Assembly (NCBI GenBank): GCA_021397845.1
Contig: CM038041.1
Location: forward strand, 145,182,780 to 145,246,779
Direction of reading: 5' to 3'
Length of the DNA stretch: 64,000 bases
DNA from: Areca catechu
Lineage: Eukaryota; Streptophyta; Magnoliopsida; Arecales; Arecaceae
Shown here: positions 57,262 to 64,000 of the stretch, piece by piece
How the letters are laid out: every line of letters starts with the position of its first letter
Numbering within the stretch: the first letter of the stretch is position 1
Program-made: the position numbers and the translations under genes
The notes under the pieces: model-generated
Databases searched by the model: none
Seen by the model: only the letters and a program-made list of their open reading frames with translations
Told to the model about the DNA's origin: nothing

Positions 57262-57309
57262 CTTCTTCCTTTTCTTTTCTCCTTTTGAAAGAATGTAAAA
57301 GATCTTATC

Positions 57310-57315
57310 AATAAA
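57310..57315 (+). terminator. Poly(A) signal of the antisense gene
   Basis: AATAAA 49 bp after the final TAA, in a T/A-rich context on the gene's strand. Confidence 0.55.
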
Positions 57316-57379
57316 AATCTTTTCCAATGAGACATTTCTCTATGAATGTGTATGTGAACGGATGGAAATTTTCTCAAGT

Positions 57380-58020
57380 ATAGAGTCTTCGGATGATTAA
57401 AAACTTCGAGGTACAAAATAACACTAAGTCTTCAGATTCAGAACAATGTAACCTTTTAAGACCTCCCAAAATCTGGTTCAAGGTTATATCATATTGAATA
57501 ATAATATTAAAGTAAGAAAGACCCTGAGATTTCAAGATACCAAGTCTCTAAATATGAAGATCAAGTCTTCAGACTTGAAGGTTCACTAAGTCTTCAGACT
57601 TAGAAGAATTCCAGAAAGTTAAAGCAAGAAAGAATGCCATCTCTAAATAAGAATGCTGAATCTTTAGACTTGAAAATACACTAAGTCTTTGGACTTAGAA
57701 TAATAATCTTTTAAGAAACAGAATTTCTAAATCTGGTCCAAGATTATACGATACTAAATAACAATATCAACATAAGAATAATTGAGATTTTAAGACGTCA
57801 AGTCTTTAAAACATGCTAAGTCTTCGGACTTAGGATAATTCTATAAAATTAAGATAAGAGAATGCCAAGCCTCCTCATAAGAAAGTCGAGTCTCCGAACA
57901 GGAAAATATGCTAAGTCTTCAGACTTAAGAATAATTTCATATAACTAAGAAGAATACCAAATCTCTAGATAAAAGCCAAGCCTTCGGACTTGAAAATTTA
58001 CTAAGTCTTCGGACTTAGGA
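57380..58020 (+). repeat. Array of TTCG-loop hairpins
   Basis: At least seven copies of CTAAGTC-loop-GACTTAG or close variants. Loops are TTCA (57562-57577, 57587-57604, 57911-57927), TTTG (57681-57698) and TTCG (57816-57833, 57978-57993, 58002-58019). Stems are 6-7 bp. Spacing is irregular (25-135 bp). It lies between the antisense gene and pol. Confidence 0.85.
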
Positions 58021-58460
58021 TAAAATAGACCATGTGGATCACCTGCATCTTCATTATGAATGAAAGGTTGATTAACCTTTGGCATTTTTACGGGATGGAT
58101 CGCTTGGATCACCCTTATACCTTTTGATTAAAGATTAAGATAGGCTGATCGGGCCTACCTCAGTATTTCATAGAGTAGATCATGAAGATCATTCTCATAC
58201 CTTTTTGAGATGGAATTAAGACAGGCTGATCATGCCCACCTCGGCACTTCATGAGGTAGATCACGGAGATCATCCACATGCCTTTTTGATTAAGATGGAT
58301 TGGTTAAGCCCAACTCGGTACTTCATAGGGTAGATCATGGAAATCATCCTTATGCCTTTAAGAAAAGAAAATTAAGATAGACTGGTTAAGCTTACCTCGG
58401 CACCTCTAAGATAGATCACGGAGATCATCCTTATGCCTTTTTAGAAATAGAAGTAAGATA
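58021..58460 (-). repeat. Degenerate repeat of about 80 bp rich in GATC
   Basis: Units on the plus strand run TAGATCACGGAGATCATCC, then ATGCCTTTTT, AAGATAGGCTGATC and CCTACCTCGGCACTTC. They start near 58095, 58175, 58256, 58331 and 58410. No coding sense. Confidence 0.8.
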
Positions 58461-58501
58461 TAATAGTTAAATCTATCTTTGTGACCTTGAATAAAACCTT
58501 T

Positions 58502-59950
58502 ATTGATAATATTTACGAAGGTTTTGTATATTTCAAGGTCGAGGTAATAGAATACCTTCTAAGGTCTCCAACCGATAAGTCCCGAGTCGAATAACCTCTT
58601 TGACTCGGTACGATCCTTCCCATGTAGAAGAGAGTTTACCCTGCTCAGTTGGTTTGGATACTTTAGATCTTCACAAAACCAGATCTTCGGGATGAAAGGT
58701 TCGTTCTCTTACACAAGAGTTGTAGTATCTTGCAATTTTCTGCTAATATGCAGCCATTTTTAACTGTGCCTGAAGTCGTGTACCTTGTAGAAAATCTAGG
58801 TCAACTCTTCGGTGTTCAGAGTTTTTGAGCTCTTTATAATGATCAATTCACAAAGATTGTAAGGAGACTTTTATAGGAAGGACTGCTTCAGTACCATAAG
58901 ATAAATAAAAAGGAGATTCATCGATAGCTGTTCTGGGTGTGGTTCGGTATGCCTAAAGAATTGAGTTCAATTCATCAGCCCATAACCCCTCAACATCATT
59001 CAATCTGGTTTTGAGACCATGAAGAATAGTCATGTTTGTTACTTCGGCTTCTCCATTGCATTGAGGATATCCTACCGAAGTAAGCTTGTGAAGGATGTGA
59101 TATTGAGTACAAAAGCTCTTGAATTTTGGATTATCAAACTGTCTTCCATTGTCGGTTATTATAGAATAAGGAATCCCAAAATGGAAGATGATGAGATTTC
59201 TTACAAAATTTTCAACCTTTGCTTCAATGATATGTGCCAATGCTTTGGCCTCGACCCACTTTGTAAAATAGTCAATAACCACTATGAGAAATTTTCGTTG
59301 CCCAGAAGCCAGAGGAAACGGACCAAGAATGCCCATTCCCCACTGTGCAAAAGGCCAGGGAGCTATCAATGGAGTTAACTGATTCATAGGCCATCTTTGT
59401 ATATTGGAGTAACGTTGATAGTGTCACATCTTCGGACAAATTCTGCAGAATCCTTTTGAATGGTTGGCCAATAATAACCTTGACAAATTATTTTGTATGC
59501 CAAGGATCTGCCCCCCAGATGATCTCCATATATTCCTTCATGTACTTCCCTGAGTGCATAATCTACATCGGATGGCCCTAAGCATTTTAGCAAAGGCTGC
59601 GTGAAAGATCTCTTATATAATATTTCATTTAAGATCACATATTGAGAGGCCATCCATCGAAGCCGTTTAGCCTCGAGTTTGTCTTCGAGTAGGATGCCTT
59701 CTCTCAGAAACTTGAGAATAGGGTCTATCCATGAAGGCTCATGCTCAACCTGACATACTTCAATTATGGGTTCTGATATGCTGGGATCTTCAAGATATTC
59801 CATATTTGTCTTCCCAAGAGAATCTGGTGCAGTGGTTGCAAGTCTAGAAAGAGCATCTATCCGAGAATTTTTCATCCTTGGTACATGAACAATCTCAAAA
59901 TGTTCCAACCCAGATGTCAGGCTTCGAACTTTTTCCAAGTACTGTATCAT
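58502..59950 (-). pseudogene. pol: Tat-type integrase
   Basis: In minus-strand order: HFEIVHVPRMKNSRIDALSR (end of the second RNase H, about 59900), the linker, an HHCC zinc region (REVHEGIYGDHLGG ... FVRRC, about 59560-59430) whose second Cys pair is lost through a frameshift and a Tyr, and the core (59387-58953). In the core the first catalytic Asp is Gly (WGMGILGPFP where WGxDIxGP is usual). The second Asp is kept (IITDNGRQFDN), as is the Glu (CNGEAEVTN). The C-terminal chromodomain-like tail ends near 58502 (VSKPTEQGKLSSTWEGSYRV, then a TYRLETLEG block) with stops. It cannot be active. Confidence 0.88.
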
Positions 59951-60423
59951 ATTTGGATTCTAGGCTATAAAATCACCTTTTACTTGATTCACCACTAGCT
60001 GTGAATCAAAAAAAACTTTGACCCTTTTAATCTCCAATTTTTGGGAGATTCTAAGCTCTGTAATAAGTGCTTCATACTCTACCTGGTTATTTGAAGCTTG
60101 GAAAGAAAATCGAAGAGCATATTCAATAATTTGCCTATTTGAACCAGCTAAAATTAGACCTGCACCACAACCATTGGCATTCGAAGCACCATCTACATGT
60201 AGCATCCATATAAATTCTGGACTATCTTCGATACTTTCCTCTTCAGCTCTTGGCTGGTCTTCTTTGGATCTTCATGTACATTCTACTATGAAATCAGCCA
60301 AAATCTGTGCTTTCTTTACTAACCTAGGCTGATAGTCTATATCAAATTCCACCAATTTAATAGCCCACTTAGCTATCCTTCTTGAGGTATCAGAACAACG
60401 AAGAATGGCTTTTAAGGGCTAAT
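59951..60423 (-). pseudogene. pol: Tat-type RNase H tail and second (archaeal-type) RNase H
   Basis: Starting at the D junction: PLKAILRCSDTSRRIAKWAI and FDIDYQPRLVKKAQILADF, the end of the usual gypsy RNase H. Then an acidic linker and a second RNase H, LHVDGASNANGCGAGLIL ... NNQVEYEALITELRIS ... VFFDSQLVVNQVKG (60205-59960), which has the Asp, Glu and Asp of the active site in the expected order. A second RNase H of this kind is a hallmark of the Tat lineage. A stop near 60270 and one at 59957 break the frame. RT itself is beyond the D insertion. Confidence 0.88.
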
Positions 60424-62872
60424 TGAAAAGATTATGCCCTAAAGGACAATCAAAATGTTGTATTTCGATGGGATTTTCTTTTGTATCCCAAACCAGTGTA
60501 TTGACATTATCAATTAATAAAGGTATTTTATTTTTATCATACACTGTATCTTATTAATTTTATTAAGATATGATGAACCCCATAGATTAGTGCTATGGTT
60601 CTAGGGTTATGATGAGATCATACCAGTGAGACCTAAAGCCTTAAAATCCTAATCTAGAATATTCCTGGTCGATGGGATATTGAGTAGGGGATCAATGTTT
60701 TCGGTAAGACTAGCACATCCTATGTATGCTTGGAGAAGAGGGTGACTGATCTCACAGTCACTTGTGTTTGACACTAATACTAGGATGTGGGTGCTCATTA
60801 GAGAATGAGTTCACTAAATGGATCCAGCTTGAGAACATCTAATGGAACCTTATCTATTTGTCAATGGATAGTTCTCATAGTGGGAGTAGTGCATGTGGTC
60901 CTTTGACCTGAGACTGCAATGGTACCTTGTATGCATGAATCCATACTTTGGTTCACACTCAATCATGACACTGAGTCATGCATGGGGTAATACTGGGTAT
61001 GGTGTATTAAATATGGAGGTTGTGAGTAGGTCAAAAAGGAATCGATCAACCCTAGTAAGAGGGAAGCGCATCTAGATGATTTCAGTCAAATGAAGATTCG
61101 AGAAATCTTTGATCAAAGTATGAACATTAGAAATAGTTTCTAATAGTTCATTAATGAATCATCATTATCATATTGAGCAAGGAATGAATATGAAATTGGA
61201 TTTGACATGTATCCATATCCATAGTCATATTCAGGGTGCAAGTAGATCGAAGGACTGAATTGCCCAGTAACTCACCACTGAAGGGTATTTTGATAAATCC
61301 ACCAAAATTTCTCATCTTCTGGGTAGGCATGACACGTTGCTAGATGTCAATCTTGTCTTGTAGGTCTTCATGAACCAATTGATTTGGTTTCATGAGTCAA
61401 TTCAATGTATGATTCGAATTGGATAATTAGGTGAGCCAATTTGACCTAATTAGGTCAATCGGGTTCGATCGGATCGAATTGGCTCAAACCTAAACCTACT
61501 GCTGGCTAGATGTGGAACCCAATGGGTCACACACAATAGAGACTTGGCCATGGATGTCATTCATGATTTAATTAGGGTCATAGGATCCTAATTGGTTAGC
61601 CGAATTACATACTAGCATATGTAGGCTAACCAAATTCCTAACCCAATTGGATTGGGTTCGGTTGCTTGCTAATTGGGCTAACCTAATTATGGAAAACCTA
61701 AATTATGTTAAGTCCTGAGTGGGGCTAACCTAATCAGAGCTAAATCTGATTTTAATTTGGATTTAAGGACATTTTAGGTGCCATACATGAAGAGTCCCAA
61801 TGGCATGGGACTCTTAGTACCAAAATGATACCTTAACTTCAAAAGGGCACAGAATAAGCTATAGATCTCTGATTTGAATATAATTTATATGGTCAGAAAG
61901 GAAATTTTATGTTCTTTCCAATGACACCCATATTGCCTATGTTTTGACTAGTCAATATTCTTTGAAATTTGCGTGGAAGAAGGATGGCGTGCGGTGCATG
62001 AAGAGTCGCAACTCTTCATGTGGCGCGCGGTTCTGATGGAGAGTCCTTCTGCTATTAGGACTCTTCATAATCTTCAATGTTTGGAGATTGAAGAGGCACC
62101 TCTTGGCTTCCTAGGGACCGGTAATTGATATGTGGCAAGTGAGAATTCGTCTATATAAAAGAAGGGATGTGAATAAGTCTTTCGGTGCATGAATGGGCTT
62201 ATTAGATATGATTTTTCAAGCCAAATAACTTCTCTTCGGTCTTGAGAAATCATATCTAATAAGTTGATGGGAGGACATACCACATGCCCCTCTTGTATCT
62301 ATAAATAGGGGGCGGTGAAATGAGTCTGAGATAAGAATTCCACCGAAGTACTATTCTGAGTGTCTCTCTCTCCTCCTTCTTTCTTTAAGACAAGACTTGT
62401 CTTGTTAAGACAATGTCTTTTCTAATAGGACAAGGCTTTGTTTTAGGATATAAGCCTAAGGGATCCTAGAGGAGGGTTGTCCTAAAATCAAGAGTGGTTT
62501 AGGAGAGTGTCTTTAGTGCCCTACAGTAGGACAGTGTGTCCTACAGTGGTCAATAGACCAAAGACTACCGAAAGAGTTCCACTTATCCAAGCAACTTGAA
62601 AAAGAAGTTCTTCCTTGGTCCGAGTTTCGTGTGGATCACCGTTGGAGGGTGAACGTTTGGGCGCCTCGTGGAGAAGAAGGCTAAATCAGGATTTTCTTCA
62701 TCGGATTGGATACTAGCGGTTCAGGTTGGTGCCTAAACTCTAGTTTATATTATATATGCATGTTTGTATATTTTAATTCCTAGTAAGGAGGTCTTGGGTT
62801 AAGGGTTTGGTAGTGGTTTCATAATAAATTTTTGAAATCCACACTTTCGCCCTGGTCACCAAAACCCTTACA
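60424..62872 (+). repeat. Element D 5' LTR (about 2449 bp)
   Basis: It starts TGAAAAGATTATGCCC and ends CCCTTACA. AATAAAG near 60523, TATAAATA at 62300-62307. It was at first taken as two LTRs because the C copy is split at the matching place (about 61501). Small ORFs within it are not genes. Confidence 0.88.
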
Positions 62873-62873
62873 G

Positions 62874-62885
62874 TGGTATCAGAGC
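62874..62885 (+). promoter_or_regulatory. Element D primer-binding site
   Basis: A perfect TGGTATCAGAGC, one base after the LTR. Confidence 0.95.
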
Positions 62886-62910
62886 AACCTTATTAGGGCT
62901 AAATCATAAA

Positions 62911-63190
62911 AAATTTGAAGTTGCCCAATTTTGTAGGACTCTTGAGGTTGCCCATTTTGGTAGGACTCTACAAAATTTAAAGTTTCCCAATTTTGTAGGA
63001 CTCTTGAGGTTGCCCATTTTGGTAGGACTCTACAAAATTTGAAGTTACCCAATTTTGTAGGACTCTTGAGGTTGCCCATTTTGGTAGGACTCTACAAAAT
63101 TTGAAGTTGCCCAATTTTGTAGGACTCTTGAGGTTGCCCATTTTGTAGGACTCTACAAAATTTGAAGTTGCCCAATTTTGTAGGACTCTA
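62911..63190 (+). repeat. 62-bp tandem repeat in D leader
   Basis: Four full units; GAGGTTGCCC starts at 62944, 63006, 63068 and 63130. Each unit is made of two similar halves of about 31 bp (GTTGCCCATTTTGGTAGGAC and GTTGCCCAATTTTGTAGGAC). It begins 25 bp after the primer site. It has no equivalent in C. Confidence 0.93.
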
Positions 63191-64000
63191 TAAAAGTTTA
63201 AAGTTACATATGATTGATATGTTTATGCATATATGTATGTCACTGGTTAGGATTTTCACTTAAACCTTAACCGATATAGAGATATGTTTAGCTTTCTAGT
63301 CATCATACTGAAATAAGGTTGCCCTAGCATAATGGTGGATCCATTATGTGGTAGATGGTTGTCCTAGTATGATGACACACTTGGTACATTATAAAATGAT
63401 ATATGATGCATGGTTGATGAATGATAATATTAGAATGTGCTTATGTTTAAATTGCCCTCTATTAAAATTATATTAAGTTGTAGTGTCATATACCAAAAGC
63501 AAAATAATCAAGATGATTAGTTGATCATTCGGTGTCTAGAAAAAGTGGTTCATGATCGGTAAAGAGGACGTGGTTTTTAATTGGTTCCGTTGACTAACCT
63601 GGCCAATTTTTATTGGTGTCTAGGAAAGCAGCGGGGGGACTCCCACTACTCTCTCACTTACCTAGCCGATAATATTAACTTAATTCTTGATTTATATGCA
63701 TAGTATAATATTCACTACATTAGGCCTTCCTTCATGCTAGGTCATTATTATGTTATGATCCGTATTAGGTTTGTTGTGTACACACAAGGCCTATTATGGT
63801 AACTAACACAATTTTGGCCAGGTATATTTGATTCTTATGGCATGATTTAATATAATACTTTGTTGTGAACATACAAGGATATTATTATTACAATCATGAC
63901 TATAAAGGAATGAAGGGTCTTACTTAACTAAAAATATTATAGTTTGTTGTGCACACATAAGGCTATTAATATTTTAGAGGCCAGGTTTTGTTGAGAATTG
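63191..64000 (+). other. Element D leader, remainder in window
   Basis: No ORF. Three TTTGTTGTGTACACACAAGG-type motifs (about 63769-63790, 63860-63878, 63941-63962) match those of the C leader. The text around 63580-63660 (TGGCCAATTTTTATTGGTGT) is also shared with C (about 3340-3480). Confidence 0.8.

Larger units (their letters stand above)
43576..60423 (-). mobile_element. Tat-type Ty3/gypsy element: 3' LTR, antisense gene and pol remnant
   Basis: On the minus strand from right to left: the end of RT-RNase H, a second RNase H, integrase, a spacer with repeats, a gene read in the opposite direction (plus strand), polypurine tract (45047-45062) and LTR (from 45046 leftward). A second RNase H after pol RT and an antisense ORF between pol and the 3' LTR are known for the Tat/Grande lineage. 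The 5' half is beyond the D insertion at 60424 and outside the window. H interrupts the antisense gene. The left boundary at 43576 is simply where G ends and is uncertain. Confidence 0.8.
60424..64000 (+). mobile_element. Element D: Angela-like copia retrotransposon, 5' LTR and leader only (continues beyond window)
   Basis: LTR 60424-62872, primer site 62874-62885 and the start of a leader. It shares LTR and leader motifs with C, so they form one family. It entered the Tat RNase H; the target duplication (perhaps CTAAT, 60419-60423) cannot be checked here. gag would be expected just beyond the window, since the C leader is about 1.4 kb. Confidence 0.88.

Noticed and set aside
60424..61500. 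A separate LTR family interrupted by D at 61501
   Set aside because: The same junction exists in C (reverse strand, 15583/36116) once the tandem array is set aside. Two independent insertions at the same base are less likely than one continuous LTR.
1..64000. CRISPR array, bacterial operon or viral integrant
   Set aside because: No spacer-repeat arrays of CRISPR type; all coding signals are plant retrotransposon proteins. No caulimovirus-type movement or coat protein was seen.

Overview
The window is plant nuclear DNA made almost entirely of LTR retrotransposons. I found no host gene, no tRNA or rRNA gene and no CRISPR. Evidence for a plant: Ty1/copia elements of Angela/BARE-like and Sirevirus-like type, a Ty3/gypsy element of the Tat type with a second RNase H and an antisense gene, primer sites matching the initiator-Met tRNA end (TGGTATCAGAGC), and U2-type GT-AG introns. 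LTR sizes and element mix suggest a large-genome angiosperm, perhaps a monocot; species is not identifiable from sequence alone. Lineage names are from remembered family features, not a database search.

The layout is a set of nested insertions, most of them closed by 5-bp target-site duplications (TSDs). The oldest layer is a Tat-type gypsy element on the minus strand (about 43576-60423): 3' LTR (to 45046), polypurine tract, an antisense spliced gene on the plus strand (45628-57261) and a decayed RNase H-integrase region (58502-60423). Three insertions mark it. Copia element H (minus, 46155-55680, TSD ATAGG) splits exon 1 of the antisense gene. Element D (plus, 60424 to window end) cuts the RNase H. 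Copia fragment G (plus, RNase H tail plus a short 3' LTR, 37170-43575) ends at its LTR side. G is itself split by F (minus, 37756-43543, TSD ACTTT), a gag-only Sirevirus-like element, and by C (minus, 1060-37169), an Angela-like element of the same family as D.

C carries three further insertions: the end of a plus-strand Sirevirus-like LTR (1-1059) in its integrase, copia element A (minus, 3647-13690, TSD TGCAT) in its leader, and a plus-strand tandem gag-only array (15588-36110, LTR-internal-LTR-internal-LTR, TSD AGTAG/AGTTG) in its 5' LTR. Finally copia element B (plus, 24928-35299, TSD TACAT/TATAT) sits inside the third LTR of that array. The deepest chain, Tat > G > C > tandem array > B, has five levels.

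Almost all coding regions are broken by nonsense codons and frameshifts. The least damaged are the F gag (one stop in about 415 codons), the H gag-pol (complete domain order, several stops) and the antisense Tat gene (intact splice sites, three stops, one insertion). The most interesting signals are non-coding. A 21-bp-phased array of GTCGAC palindromes recurs in the LTRs of the gag-only elements and in the leaders of C and H. A block of about 140 bp with a potential stem recurs in the same three groups. An array of hairpins with a TTCG loop lies downstream of the antisense Tat gene.
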